64,000 nucleotides of DNA from Bisporella sp. PMI_857 (Eukaryota > Ascomycota > Leotiomycetes > Helotiales > Helotiaceae): the NCBI GenBank assembly GCA_021307315.1, contig JAJSPD010000014.1, positions 682,001 through 746,000 of the forward strand, given 5' to 3'. Position numbers and translations under genes: made by a program. Each line of letters begins with the position of its first letter. Position 1 is the stretch's first letter. The notes beneath the pieces were generated by a model. It worked only from the letters and a program-made list of their open reading frames with translations, was not told the origin of the DNA and did no database searches. Shown in pieces: positions 1 through 12,344 of this stretch.

Positions 1-321
1 GGAGCTAATCTGAAGTGCATACATGCGCCAGGTGTTGACATGACAGAATCTTTTAAACCTAAATATAATTCGCGAATGCTTTGTCTTTGCTTTGGCTGAT
101 AGGTGTGTTGAATCTAGAATGACAAAACGTGATGTTCAACTGACCCTGAAGTCTATCAGTTACCTGACTGTCAATTCGAACGTATCGTTTTAGTAGGAAG
201 CACGAGGTAGGATGTAACTAAGACTATTGCCCTGAAGTTCTTGAAGATACCTGTTCGAATAAACTCATATTATGCATAGTATCCCTGACTAATAACACGA
301 TTAAGCAGATTCTCTCCCATC

Positions 322-1107
322 TCAAGGGCCACCGGTTGGCAGATACGGGTGCATGAATGGGAAAAAATGTCTTATCAACCCGGTCAGAATAACCATAGGA
401 GTCCCTGACGGGAATTTCGCTCTCCCATTTGTATTGGCCACACTCACGTTCCGGAAATCATACTGTCCTTCCTCGTCATCTGCCGCCTCTATCATAGCAG
501 CCGCAAGATCCAAGTATGAGAGAGGGCTATTCTCTTCCGTCAGACTCAACGCATGGCCCCTTTGTATGTCTAGCGACAGCGCGCCCGGCTTGATGTAGAT
601 AGTTGTTAACCAATCCTCCTGCGTCCGGAGAAACATCTCTGTCACTTTGAGGTCGTTGTAGACGTGCGACGCAGAGCGGAGCAAAATCTGCCGTAGCACG
701 TATGGCACGTGGCGAGAGAAATGATCATCAATTGTTGCCGACGAGAGTAGGATGAGCTTCGGCATCTTCACCGGTGACCCGTCGGCCGATTTAAGACTCT
801 GAAGTACATTTACGACCGCATGGGTGGTGTCTTGACTGAGGCGACAACCAGGAATGTTGTTGTTGGTTGAGAGGACGATAAAGATGGCCCGACAGCCTGT
901 CAAACAGGAAGTAAGAAGCTCTGTATCGTGGATACTGTCTTCAAAGATGTCAACTCGCCCACTGGACTCAACTTCTGGGAGAAGCTTTAAGAGCTTAGAC
1001 TTATTTCGGCAGTAGGCATGGATTCCGCCCTTTGGACGCTGTAGAAGGATTTGAATCAGTGCTGTTCCGGTGTTTCCTGTGGCACCTAAAATAGCGTATG
1101 TGGCCAT
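322..1107 (-). CDS. NmrA-like / NAD(P)-binding Rossmann-fold protein
   Basis: A 261-residue intronless frame that starts at a true ATG. The N-terminus carries the dinucleotide-binding motif GATGNTG at residues 8-14 straight after a beta strand (YAIL), the layout of atypical short-chain dehydrogenases of the NmrA/HSCARG/isoflavone-reductase group. An LLSSAT strand near residue 120 is the usual central strand of the fold. No catalytic YxxxK is obvious, which is normal for this group. Members act as NAD(P)H sensors or as reductases on small aromatic or terpenoid compounds. The substrate cannot be told from sequence. It stands alone, with over 1 kb of non-coding DNA upstream. Confidence 0.8.
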   Translation of the reverse strand: MATYAILGATGNTGTALIQILLQRPKGGIHAYCRNKSKLLKLLPEVESSGRVDIFEDSIHDTELLTSCLTGCRAIFIVLSTNNNIPGCRLSQDTTHAVVNVLQSLKSADGSPVKMPKLILLSSATIDDHFSRHVPYVLRQILLRSASHVYNDLKVTEMFLRTQEDWLTTIYIKPGALSLDIQRGHALSLTEENSPLSYLDLAAAMIEAADDEEGQYDFRNVSVANTNGRAKFPSGTPMVILTGLIRHFFPFMHPYLPTGGP

Positions 1108-2348
1108 TCTTGAATGTGATTTCTGAAACTCAAAGGACGGTGTATTAAGATTTTGAAAATTTGGACCAAAAACAGAATAATGGAAGGGAGTAGGGTGCTG
1201 TTACACAAAGCAGCCTCATAGATCGGAGGTTTGCATTTTCCCGACAGTTGCTTCAACCCCGAAGCTCATCCTGCCGAGAGGATAGTACTTCCTTAACAGC
1301 TCCGATAGCTATATCATTCACGAAAGGTTCCGTGTTCGCGCTATTACACATATTTGAGAGATCCATTGCTTCTGCAAGACACAAGAGGTGAAACACATTA
1401 CGGAGCAATTACCTCCACGGGCCCACGCCATCGTGTGAGATGGAATTTTACTAGAAACACTGTATTAGTTTACACGCTTATTGATTTAAGACGCAGTTCA
1501 TAAGTCAAAAGGGTTTTCTTACCATTTTAGCCTTCCTTTTAAACAAAACGCACGAAACATTTATTCTGTTTGCAGGCTCTATTGGTTTTCGTCGATGCGT
1601 AACGATGACACATATCCTTCAAGCATCAGGTATAAGCTTGGCCCATATAACTAGTTGGCAGTTGTCATCTCACGATTGTTAGGACAGAATGAGAACGAGG
1701 TTCAATACCCATCATCAGACCTTATTCGGAGGAAACATCTTAAATGATGCGAGTCACGTGCACGGTCCTTCAGTCCCCGAGAACTCGGGATCAGCACGGA
1801 TCCCCAGGGCTAGGCCGTATCGGGATGCATTATTGAGCTTGGCAGATGCTTGGACATGAATTGTAGAGATCTAGCCAATTAGAGGTTGAAACTTTAAAGT
1901 TTACGATCCACTAGTTACGCCTTTGGGCCGGCTACATCACTTCCCGTCGACACACCACTATTTCGTCTTTCTCCCGCAGCCATCAACAACCAACTGTATG
2001 TCCGGTAGGACAAGGCGCTTCAGAAGCACACGGCCCAAGCTGAACTGTACAGTAATGATGAAGGAACTGTCGATCTTTATCCGCCGTCGACGTCCTCTTC
2101 GTCATTGTCTCGATGCTTTGTCCTGCATGTAAATATCTACGTGCGCTGTTTCCCTCATGTCTTCACTCGACATTCTGGAGTCTTTCAGCCTGACCAAGCT
2201 AACTGAACTCAATCGTTTGTCCACTGACAGTCAAAGCGCCATTCTAGTGCTACCGCCTCTTACCCACCATCTCGTCACTAAGCAATTCTGCCACAGCGGG
2301 CACTAACCATTGAGTGTCTTAAGTTGACCTCCCGCGTCCGTCTTCGTG
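1108..2348. other. intergenic stretch, no supported gene
   Basis: About 1.2 kb between the NmrA-like gene (transcribed leftward) and the membrane-protein gene (transcribed rightward), so it holds both promoters. The pyrimidine-rich stretch after about 2,150 is likely the leader of the rightward gene. The open frame at 1,923-2,132 has no recognisable domain and no splice context. Confidence 0.5.
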
Positions 2349-3458
2349 ATGCACTCGAATTCGTCCGCAATGCTTCGACTTGGCACAACTGGCAGCGCAC
2401 TGCCAGCTATCGCCGAAGACCGTAATTCCTTTCACGCTTCTCAGACACCTCCGCCTGTCCCTCCCCGTGCATGGAACCGTCCAGCGCAACGTATCTTCGG
2501 ACTCGGTCCATCAATTTTATCACAACATGATATCCCCCCTGCATATAGTCAATTTGATAGCACAGGGGTTGAAGGCCCACATGGCGAGAAGCTGTCAGAT
2601 GTGAGAAAGAAAGGATTCAATAATAATAAACATATTGCGAAAAGGGGCGGATGGAAAAGGCTGGCGCTTCTTGCGTTCTTTGTCGTATTGTGCATCATTG
2701 GTCTAGCTATTGGCTTGTTTGTTGGGCTACGACATCGCAAAAAGTCATCGTGAGATTAGCCCTGCATTAATGTAATTCGAGGCTAACATGAAGTTAGGAG
2801 CATCATTGAGAGCACACCTACTGGAGGAGCATCAGGGATTGTAAACACTGTTTCTAACAACCCCGCCATAAATACCATCTTTCCTGCAGGTTCTTATCGA
2901 ATACAGACGGTTCTTTCCGCAGTTACAACAAATTGCACCTCCAATTCCGCGACGTGGATGTGCTATCCATACACAACATTTGCCCAAAATCCCAAATCGT
3001 CAAATGCAACATTCGACTGGATCATCAGCAACGTAGAAGGCACGGATACATACACCATCTCCTCCACACCGAACATATTTTCAATACAATTCGCGAACGT
3101 TGCTCTGTCCTTCATGAATAGCGGCACTGATCAAGAACATTACTTCTTCTCGACGCCCTTAGATAAGCCTACTAGACCTACTACCAAACTGGGTGACGAC
3201 AACACTGCATCGCAGTGCAATTTCCCAAATACCAATCTACAAGGAGCACTTTATACCAGAATGGCGAAGACCCCCTCGAACGGTGATTCAGGCATGCCAT
3301 TTGCACCGTGGCCATATGCCGTGAAGATCGAGCAGATTGCAGGCTCAGGCGCAGGATCGCCCACCTGTACCGATGCTTCAGGGAATTCTGTCGGTGATTT
3401 TAGTGTTGCGACGGCCGGCGAGTTTTGTGACTGCGTGTATATAAATACAGAATCATGA
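2349..3458 (+). CDS. single-pass (type II) membrane protein with extracellular Cys-containing domain, unknown function
   Basis: Two exons, 2,349-2,749 and 2,798-3,458, joined across a 48-nt intron (donor GTGAGA, branch GCTAAC, acceptor TTAG). The reading frame continues exactly across the junction and gives about 353 residues. The frame also opens one codon earlier on a GTG, so the ATG at 2,349 is taken. Layout: a Pro/Ser-rich cytosolic N-terminus with a PPPVPPR stretch near residue 35, a basic stop-transfer region, one hydrophobic helix at about 107-127, then a Ser/Thr/Asn-rich lumenal or extracellular part with several Cys and N-glycosylation sequons. This architecture is common in fungal cell-surface proteins of unknown role. 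I do not recognise a named family. Confidence 0.75.
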
Positions 3459-5022
3459 TTCATCATGGTATATTTATATTGCTTAGATGAGCGGCGTTTG
3501 GGTTCTGCATAGGGTATGTTTGCATGCCGTAGTCTTTCGGCTCAACTATAATATTTAGTATGGCATATAAGCGCCTGCGTATATAGCTTGCTCTGGGTCA
3601 AGGCTCGGTAGCTAAGATAGATAATGTCGACTATTTATGAAAGTATTGAAGATGCCGACAGCCTACCTAACCTTCTACCGTTTCGCTGTACGTTTATTTC
3701 TTATAGCCGTGAGGCTTCCCACCGTCCTACTGGATTAGTCAGCTCATGAACTGTCATGACTGCAGGTCATTTCGATTACCTGGTAGCCGCCAACATTTCG
3801 GGATAGATCCTAGGATGCTATCGAACCTTTGCTTGGGAATTATTTGACATAACAAAGTATTATGCGTTTCTTCTATCCCATGTATATGCTCCCGATTGAG
3901 GAATGTATACAATTTGAGGAGCTTAGAGCTGCTCATAGAATTTGCCCCACCATAAAGGGGGTTCGCTTCGAGCCCATGCGGCATGAAACAAAAGATGATA
4001 GCGGCAGATATCTCTTGGGCACCTAACTGCCTCACCTCACTTAACTCTTTCCCCGGGGCCTACTTGAAGCTTTGGCAGCGTCAAGAGTGTATCATCCCAA
4101 TTTTGAAAGTAACGACTCGACGAAATACTGGAGGTGAGCAGGAAAGAATGTGTTGCTGAAGCCCCAAGAGAGTATGCGACCTCTAGCACACGCCCTTCCA
4201 CTAAAAAAATGGCCATGGACTCAACACATTTGGACTACCAGATGGTTTGAACATGAGGCATAAAGAGTATTTTATCTGTTAGTTTAATCTTCTGCTTTAG
4301 CAGTTTGTTGACCCAACAGTTTGATGGTTGGACCTGTAGTTTATCCTTATTTTGGAAGTTCCGCCTACTTGGGACTGTATTCCGGGCTGCATGATTTGTT
4401 CTTGAGAGCAAGGCTTCTAAAATATAGACTACGTTCCGCCTCTTTACTGTGTGCCCTCTGCATGGCGATGGAAATCCTTTCGAAGCCTCAGTTGGGTCCC
4501 AGGATGCTTCCCTTATATAAAATCAGATGTCTAAGATATAAGGCTCATCAGAATGCTGGCTATTCACAAGTCTCAAACGTCCTCCCGTTTCCCAAGAAAA
4601 TTTAGCATCCCCTCTGCTGCTTCTCTATTCTGATCCTGCTGCAGTAAACTTTTGAGACTTAGGTTTGACCATGTACTTCACTGACATTTTGGTTCTGGCG
4701 TTGCTCTAGGAGCTCTGCTGCGCAGGGGTTGGCTCGGTATATGCGAATGTCACGATTACTGCAATCCACAATGCTCAACACCATAATACGAAAGGGGCGG
4801 CTACTGAAAGTCCAAAATATCATGTGGCACAAGCTGTGGTGACCGCACTTGCAACATCTTGTTGTTCAGCCACAAGTGGTTACGGGGCATGAAGGATAAC
4901 GAGGATGCAGAAACTCTGCCCCGATCGAGGCTCTAATAGAGATTCGCCACATTCTGTGCCAAACAGCTCTACATCTACAGCTACGACATCATATACATCA
5001 GCAAGTGTAAAATCCCGGGGCA
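3459..5022. other. gene-poor stretch
   Basis: About 1.5 kb with short open frames on both strands (for example 3,754-4,035 minus and 4,321-4,605 plus). None shows a domain, a signal peptide or consistent splice sites. Base composition is AT-rich like the other intergenic stretches. Confidence 0.45.
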
Positions 5023-5313
5023 GATGCGAGAGCCTTCTTGATATCCATCCCACTGCTCCTCCCATGCTCCGCCGCCCACAGCAAACGTTATATACTAGAC
5101 GGCTTCCAAGCCACCTGCGCCTCTGATGTTCTGACCCTCAACACCGTATTCTAGATTGGGAGCCGGGCGGCGTTGCAGATTGGGCTTGCAGGTATGCAGG
5201 TCGTGTTTCCTGAGACGAGGCCGCTGAAGGCTAAGGGGCTTTGGAGATCGCTGAATGGCATTGCAAATGTGGTACCGGTTCTGAGGATGGCGCGGACGAT
5301 TGGAGAGATGTAG
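5023..5313 (+). pseudogene. relic of a membrane-protein gene, C-terminal part
   Basis: One reading frame can be followed from 5,023 to the stop at 5,311-5,313 and is interrupted only by an in-frame TAG at 5,152-5,154. The sequence around the stop (LNTVF, stop, IGSRAALQIGLAG) reads as one continuous hydrophobic protein and ends in a coherent tail with GLWRSLNGIANVVP. The TAG may replace a Trp codon (TGG to TAG). No start or upstream exons are visible, so this is a fragment. I cannot name the family. Confidence 0.35.
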
Positions 5314-5715
5314 GAGAACCGAGGTCCAGATAAGGTGAGCTTGATAGAAGAGCTGTTGGGAATCAGTGATGTTATTGGCGCTTGTAACTTTATTGTAGAA
5401 TAAAAAGGCTATTTATGTATATCACTTGTCATAGTATTCGTATTGCATATCTTTAAGTTCCTCAACGTGAAATAGGTTTGGTTTAGTACCTTAGATCTTA
5501 GTCTCTGCATCTCTGGGTGTACTAATGGGCTCGTGGCCTAGAATTTTGGGCTTCTGAATTTGATATACTATTTTTCCCCATATTTATCACTGCCAGTAAT
5601 AGGTATGATGTTACTTAAAGTTCCATTGGTTCATTTAAATACTGTATTGTCTAGGTTACAAGCCTGGCCGACTTTAATTTGGCGAGCTGTCAAGTATCTT
5701 CAACCGATTAACGCC

Positions 5716-6651
5716 TCAACGTCTTGTTGCCAGAATGACTTTCGCAGGCCAATAGCCTCGAATAGTCTTCCCATCATCAAGCAGCTCTTCCAGCTCTTGA
5801 AATAATTTGGTGAAAGCCTCTGGATCTGCGGCAACATAAGGAAAAGACTCAATATGTCCTCTCACACCCTCAAGGTCCGTCTCGAAGCTCCACCCTTCCT
5901 CATCCTCAAAGATCTCTATATCATCTGGCCCCGTATAATTAGGTTCCTTATTCCTATGTGCCTCTTCCGGCGGCAACAGCCTTGCAATTCCGCCTCTACT
6001 CATATTCAAGGCCACTCTCTGCGCCCCAGGTCTGAACAGTTTTGGATCCAGAGGGGCCACATTATATCCATCTTGGGTCCTTGCCATAATCCTAATGGTC
6101 TCCTCCGGATTATCAGATTTCTTGAGAAGCACACGACCACCCTGATAGCTGATTCTCGCCCATAAGTCCTGCAATCTCCTGTCCTCAAACCTTGCCGGCC
6201 CGAAAACACTACAAGTAAAGGTTCCCCCTGGCTTCAACTGTTTTGCAATAGCATCTATAGCCACCTTTTGATCCGGGAAATGCATCACGTTGGTGGCGAA
6301 GACCATGTCTACGCTCCCCTCCTCAATATCATCCGCCTCCTCCACCTTTGCTGCCCTGTAACTGAACCCATCGCTCCCGAGACGATCTTGGGCCAGTTCA
6401 ACGTTCTTGGGCACGAGATCTGAGACGATCACGTGGGAAAACGTGTCGCGAAGCTTCTGAGCGTAGGGTCCGTTTCCGGCACCGACGTCGTGGGCGGTGT
6501 TGAAGGAGCCGCCGTGGGAAGCATGGTAGGCGAAAATCCGGTGAAAGAATGCGTCAGGGGCGCGAGGCCGGCCTTGGAGGTAATTGTTCCAGAATTTCTT
6601 GTCTTTAGCGAAGATTCGACCGTTGGAGTCTGAGTCCATGAGCGGAGACAT
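5716..6651 (-). CDS. class I SAM-dependent methyltransferase, trans-aconitate methyltransferase-like
   Basis: Intronless, 311 residues from the ATG at 6,651; the open frame extends nine codons further upstream but opens on GTG. Motif I (DVGAGNG) lies at about residues 55-61, the acidic post-I motif (VIVSDLVP) follows about 20 residues later, and motif IV-like DMVFATNVMHF and a KPGGTF post-motif are in the expected order of the Methyltransf_11/25 fold. The N-terminal NNYLQGRPRAP segment resembles fungal trans-aconitate 3-methyltransferases (Tmt1/TmtA type), which methylate small carboxylic acids, but the actual substrate is unknown. Close relatives occur both in primary metabolism and in metabolite clusters. 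Confidence 0.85.
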   Translation of the reverse strand: MSPLMDSDSNGRIFAKDKKFWNNYLQGRPRAPDAFFHRIFAYHASHGGSFNTAHDVGAGNGPYAQKLRDTFSHVIVSDLVPKNVELAQDRLGSDGFSYRAAKVEEADDIEEGSVDMVFATNVMHFPDQKVAIDAIAKQLKPGGTFTCSVFGPARFEDRRLQDLWARISYQGGRVLLKKSDNPEETIRIMARTQDGYNVAPLDPKLFRPGAQRVALNMSRGGIARLLPPEEAHRNKEPNYTGPDDIEIFEDEEGWSFETDLEGVRGHIESFPYVAADPEAFTKLFQELEELLDDGKTIRGYWPAKVILATRR

Positions 6652-9600
6652 TTTGCCTGTTAAACGGCGCCGATACACGTGAAATAGATGCGATTAGTGT
6701 TGATTTGGTAGACGTGGCTAAGATTTCAATGATATGTGACGTTTGATGTACTTAGGTAGCTGTTTTTATATCTGGAACCTTGGGTTTACCTAAGAGGTAC
6801 AAAGCCAGTTTTAATCATTTGATATGTCTTTTGACGCATAATTCTGAGCGTTCTTTAACGCCTTGCAAACTTTCTTGCGGATACATGCGTATAATTGCAA
6901 CCGGGAATTCGTGGTATTGAGAGTCGCGACTCCCGAACTCGGGCACACCTCTGTGCGACGCCATAAAGGAGAATTTTCGGGCGGTTGTAAGTATTCCGAG
7001 CTCGGTACATTGAGCTGACATAAATTGACCGATCTAGTGCCTTATGGTTTTTCGATTCACCTAAAATAACAGGAAGGAAGAGAGTGAAGGATCTGCTGTT
7101 CGGAGTACCACCGCATAAAAGATAAAGGCACAACATGGCGTGGAGCCGTGCAGGTACTCACCATGGATAACCATGTCTCTACACATAGATATCCCAAACT
7201 TCGACTTCATACTTCGAGCAAAATAGTGAGAGACTTATTTTCAGCGTGCATGCTTCACTAAGTGAGAACACCTGGGTTGTAACTAGCCATATCACCAAAG
7301 TTACGAAACCCCTTAAAAGGCGGCTACTAATGACCATAGCTTTGACGCACGATATCTAATGCAATGGCAAGGTGATTTTACATATGAAACATACAGCTGC
7401 CCTGCCTAAAGGTTTCAAAGTTTAAAAGTCACTCTCAATGTAGGGGAGCTAGCCAGTCTATCACGGCCAGGAATGGCCTTGGTGCACTGTGTGATTAGTC
7501 AATGCAATTGCTTATTGAGTTTCGACAAATAGGCGGGGAACCCTAGAGATCATCATCAGCTTGATACTCTCCATTGGTGTGGTATTGGGTGTTTCTCCTT
7601 TCTAGCAATTAACACATAAGTAAATTTGCCAACCTTGTTCTGGTTGTAACAAGGTAAGATCGCCCAAGGGTCTCCAAAGTTTAGGGGAAGGATACACTAC
7701 CTGGTTTTGGGAGTCAGCGCGAGGTCAAGATAAGCATAAAAAGCCACTGCATACTTGCCCATTGGAAAGCGGCATGATGTGCCCCCGGCTTTGTAAGGAT
7801 CACGAAACGTAGAGTGCTAATGGCGCTACATGACGAGTGAAGCCAGCTACATCAATCACCACCATACGTAGACTAGTGGATATCGAGAGTAGGTTTATTC
7901 TCTCGACATTGAGGGTTGACGCCTGGATCATTGATCTACAGACGGAATGTATGCAAGGATAGTAGGAATCTGCAACGCTTCGGCAATCGAATCAAGTGAG
8001 CGCACCCTGGAGAGTTCGTTTTCTGTTTCGCATCAAACATGTTGCATACTTCCTTAAAAAAAAGAAAATGCAACGTGAAATGGTGATCTTACTCTGACCA
8101 CTTATGATCCGCGATATAAAGTTTATGTTTTGAAAGGATTCGAGATTCTACTAGCTGTATGCATTGAAGTGGCGTACCAAAGACAAGAATTCCACTAGTA
8201 GGATCAGCGCAAGATGAATTGATTTGGTGGGATTGAGATTCAATTGTAGAATAATCGTTCTCATTAGCAATGCCCTGAATGATATTAGTCACGTGGTTTA
8301 CGCAATTACCAGTTAGAGAAAGGATCACTAGAAGTGGGGGAAGGATTCGTTCCGATTCGTGGGCAGCACTCCTTGTGGCTATCAGAAATATGGCGCAAGA
8401 CAGATCACAAATGGTGTCTCGGGGACCTCGGATGGTTCCGTTATATCTCTGATTACGCTTGTTTCTTGGAGATTTGTTGGTTAGTCATAAGCCTTATTGT
8501 GCAGCCATTGTTCAGATGATATGAACAGTGCCGCTCGAGTTGTGGGACGGTGCATAATACCTCCACACTGCCGAGCCGTCTTATTAATCGTATTATAGAA
8601 GCATGCAATCGAATCCTTTCTCAGAACGAACGATTCTTTTGTGAACTCCAAGACGAATCATTGTTGGGATCTAGCCAGTTCTGGCAAATACATATTTGCT
8701 TGGATATGGACACTCCAGGGAAAGTCAAATTCAGGACTCTCAAGAGACGGCCCTGTAATTCTTGCTGTAAGTTCTAAATCGGGCTGACCCTACTTGGCCA
8801 TCCTGTACCTTGTAGCGACCAATTGCTATATCGGCGAGAAAATCTGTGAACACGCGTCGTCTAGTGGTCGCGTATTTTTGTCTAACTTCATTCAGGCAGG
8901 GAGCATAGCTCAAGTCTTACTGAAGCATATGGTCTAAGTCGCTTTGCTCCTTGAGATAACGATTTTATAACACCATATCTTGAACAAGTTGAAGACTCTG
9001 CCAGTGAGGACACTGAAATAGACTTCTGGGCCGTCCCGCACCACGAGTTAGTAAGCCACTATAGTTTGGCAGGTTCAACCGCCAAGGCCAGCTTCCATCT
9101 ACACGTGAGGCACCAGGAGATGTTTTTGCTGAGCCAACTCGAAGTTCGAATCTGCACTATGTTTCCAAGAACAATGGCGACCAAATTGGGTAGGTAACCC
9201 GAGTTTTTTAGAGTCAGCCATAAAGCTCGGGCGGCTTACTGCATGAATAGGTCCAAGATAAGCTCATGTTACGCTTACCAAGCCAGCTCGTTTAAGGCAG
9301 CCACTTGGTGGACTCATATGCAGAAGCTCTCCTCATTGGACCATGGACTGATTAGTGAGTATCAATGTGAGATAAAACATTATTGTGACAGCATTTGAGG
9401 ATAATCCTGGCTCCATCACAACACTGGCAAGAGATCCACTGTAAGACGGAAGTCTGGGAGTAACGTTTTAAAGGGCCTGTACGGAGGTAAATGGAGATAA
9501 AGCTTCGAGACTTCTTACTGAACTTACAAAAGAAGTAATTAGAGCGAGCCAAGGGGCAATAACTGGCTACAAATGTAGTTTAAGTGCCTCTAGATACGAG

Positions 9601-10111
9601 CGCTTTTACGAGCTGTCCACTTATATATGGATAATTATAGGTAGATCTACTACTACCGCGTAGATTCTGAGGCACACATGTCACGTGAAATATGAGCGTA
9701 TTAAAGTTCCTACCTCCAATCCTGGATGAGCACATCTTGAAAAATCAGTATTAAAACTTGCAGCCAGCCAGCCAGCCTCATTTCCTTGAAGCTAGCTTGA
9801 TGTTGACATTTCTTAATATTTTGCTTGTATACATCGTTCTAATTGAGAATTCTTGTTCTTGAGGTCTGACTGTATTCAACCACCCCACGTATCAAATTTA
9901 TTTAGGATATGTATCTGCAGTCTGCTTCCACCGACCTCTTTTTAGATTACTACTGTAGCTCTCTGAACCAGTTTCAGGTCCCTTAGGAAAGCCTCATACA
10001 GCAAGCCTTCCTCACATCCAGCATAATATATCGCAATCGCACGACTGAGAAAAGTAGCATAACTAAAGTCTATTTTATTTCTCTGTGACTACTTTGATAT
10101 CCCGAAAAAAG
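6652..10111. other. 3.4-kb gene-poor stretch
   Basis: No frame with a recognisable domain or joinable exons on either strand. Short frames at 8,089-8,328 (minus), 8,334-8,777 (plus) and 9,352-9,552 (minus) look random. A short (CAGC)n run sits near 9,760. The last few hundred bases should hold the promoter of the Zn2Cys6 regulator. Confidence 0.45.
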
Positions 10112-11458
10112 ATGACAGACGCAAACCCCGTCGAACAAGTTGCACCGCCAACACGAAAAGCTACAAGTGGCAAAATCTCCAAGTTAAGAGACAGTTGCCA
10201 TGCCTGTGCATTATCCAAAGTCAAATGTCACAAAGAGAAGCCGTCATGCTCGCGATGTATAAAACGTGGTAGCATTTGTGAGTACTTCGCTACCAAACGC
10301 CCGGGGCGTAAGCGTGATAGCGGTCAAGCCACCAAAAATAATAGTCACGACACGATCAAGTTAGTAGTGCCAGCATATCCAATTAAACGAAATGAAGAGA
10401 ACGAGTGGCCGGGTACCACAAGTACTACTGCGAAAAGCAAATTACAGGCGAGAAATAGCTATCTTACTCCTCCAGGCTTTGTCCCGACCTCCCCCGGAAC
10501 AGGCACTATATCTGAAGCCGAGTTGGACATGTTCATGACGCCTATGGAGTCGAGCCTGGTTTCTGCTCTGGCTGGCATGACCAATGAGTTTGATGACTTT
10601 TTCAGCCCACCTATAGATTTTCCCAAGCTAGAACAGCTAGACCACGAGTTTATTCAAGACCAGAATGACGTTGGAAAGTTACTGATACCTGGTGGGATGG
10701 ATCTCAATCCGGCTTTAGAATCTGCTTCAACTTCGCAGGCAAACGCATCTAGGCCATCATCACCATTCTCAAATTGCCAAACTTTTTCAACCAGTGCTGT
10801 GAGCGTGACCGACATATCAGACTTGAACTGCTCATGTTTGATGCAAACTCTCGATTTCATGAAGAAGCTATCATCTTGCAAGACATCAAGCTGGCCAACG
10901 TCAGATACGGGCCGAAGCAGTAATCCTTCAACGCAAATTGTGATCGCCGAGAATAAGTCAACCATCGAGATTGTGAGCAACATACTGCAATGCTCATGTG
11001 CGGAGGACGGGTATTTGTTGACCATGTTGTCTATGGTCGTCTTCAACATACTAGGGCGGTACGCTACAGCAGTGCACGAAGAGCCCGAGCAAGGCATGAA
11101 GCGATGTGAGAACTTAGGACTGCCAGCGATTGGTGCGCAACTCAACAACTATTATCATGATGGCGAAGATAGCTGGCGAATGACAGCTCAATTGGTTCTT
11201 AACGAGTTGCATCGTGTACAACAGCTTGTGAATCAACTGTCGCCAAGACTTAGGAGACTGGGTTTTGGAGAAGCACGCAAGGGGTCAGGAAGTGGGGCTA
11301 TGAGAAACGAAAGAAGAGATAACTCGAATGCATCACTTTTGAATGGCGAAACAGGGGCGATACATTTTGCAACTACTCTAGACCAAATAGAGGTGGATTT
11401 AAGAAAGTGCTTGAGTAATTTGTCATTGGAAATCATCACAATGCTTCGCGAAAGCTAG
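10112..11458 (+). CDS. AflR-type Zn2Cys6 transcription factor
   Basis: Intronless, 448 residues. The frame opens earlier on a GTG at 10,085, but the first ATG is at 10,112. The zinc binuclear cluster is complete: Cys29, 32, 39, 46, 49 and 56 in C-x2-C-x6-C-x6-C-x2-C-x6-C spacing, followed by the basic linker TKRPGRKR typical of AflR-like regulators. The C-terminal half contains the Cys-rich and leucine-rich segment (for example CSCAEDGYLLTMLSMVVFNIL) of the aflatoxin-regulatory-protein domain. Such proteins activate polyketide clusters by binding palindromic sites in promoters. Neighbouring AflY-like, SDR, MFS and P450 genes fit a pathway-specific regulator. Whether its targets still work is open, as the next gene carries a stop codon. 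Confidence 0.92.
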   Translation: MTDANPVEQVAPPTRKATSGKISKLRDSCHACALSKVKCHKEKPSCSRCIKRGSICEYFATKRPGRKRDSGQATKNNSHDTIKLVVPAYPIKRNEENEWPGTTSTTAKSKLQARNSYLTPPGFVPTSPGTGTISEAELDMFMTPMESSLVSALAGMTNEFDDFFSPPIDFPKLEQLDHEFIQDQNDVGKLLIPGGMDLNPALESASTSQANASRPSSPFSNCQTFSTSAVSVTDISDLNCSCLMQTLDFMKKLSSCKTSSWPTSDTGRSSNPSTQIVIAENKSTIEIVSNILQCSCAEDGYLLTMLSMVVFNILGRYATAVHEEPEQGMKRCENLGLPAIGAQLNNYYHDGEDSWRMTAQLVLNELHRVQQLVNQLSPRLRRLGFGEARKGSGSGAMRNERRDNSNASLLNGETGAIHFATTLDQIEVDLRKCLSNLSLEIITMLRES

Positions 11459-12344
11459 TAGACCTCGAGAGTAGACTCAATAGACAAGATTTTGAATTTT
11501 AGCGAACTGATATATCCCACTTTAACGAGCCGATCGACGCTGTTTCTACAATCTGCTATTCTTTCGAGTAATTAGCCAGGATGTATTTATCCTGACTGAC
11601 CCTCTTTCAATCGCATGCTTAGAACGAGGCTCGATTTTCTTGTTTTTATGCATGTATTGCTCTCCTACTGACCATATAATTTATCAGGAGGAATACTTGC
11701 TTGATGACATTACTTTTGAAAGCCTTTCTATTCTGCAGCTGTTCACGTAAGTGGCAACTTCGTGCTTGCCATAATGTTCAAGCATCCGTCGTGAAGACCT
11801 GCAGTCTAGAGATAACAGACCTTGATAATTTTTCGAATCGCGCTGTTAGTCGATAAAATCATGCGGGCAAAAGAAATTGCCCGACTGTGATCCAAAAGAC
11901 CCGAGACTAACTTCACGAACACCTAAACTAGGTAAACTGCGGGCAGAATATAAACTGCTCAGCTTCTTATGTACTGCATAATCGAAGTTCAAGTTGTCAT
12001 ATCACCGTGTCAAACTGAGTGGCTAGAGCGATGACCGCATCGGAACATATCATGCTACAAAAATCGGGTCGGGGCATATCGTACTAGAAGCTTTTAGATC
12101 GGACCATCGCCTCAAAATTTTCGGAATAGCGGTGCAATTTTCGAGACAATCTGCAACGACAATGTCCGATTATTACAGAATTGCTATGTCATACGATATG
12201 CATTAAGTGCATGATGTTACTGGAGCTTGATCTATACTTAGAGGCCGTTTTCTCAAGGGAAACAATGAGCATTTACCATATTGAATAGCTCGTCTCCGCG
12301 ATTTTACTTGACACTTTACCAAGCATCCACTCCACAAAATAACC
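11459..12344. other. promoter region between the regulator and the AflY-like gene
   Basis: About 0.9 kb without a coding frame. It contains several CG-centred palindromic stretches (for example TCGATCGA-like sequence near 11,530), but I could not assign a specific operator. Confidence 0.4.

Noticed and set aside
9060..9160. tRNA-like A and B box sequences
   Set aside because: A gttcgaatc-like B box is present, but no cloverleaf or acceptor stem pairs could be drawn.
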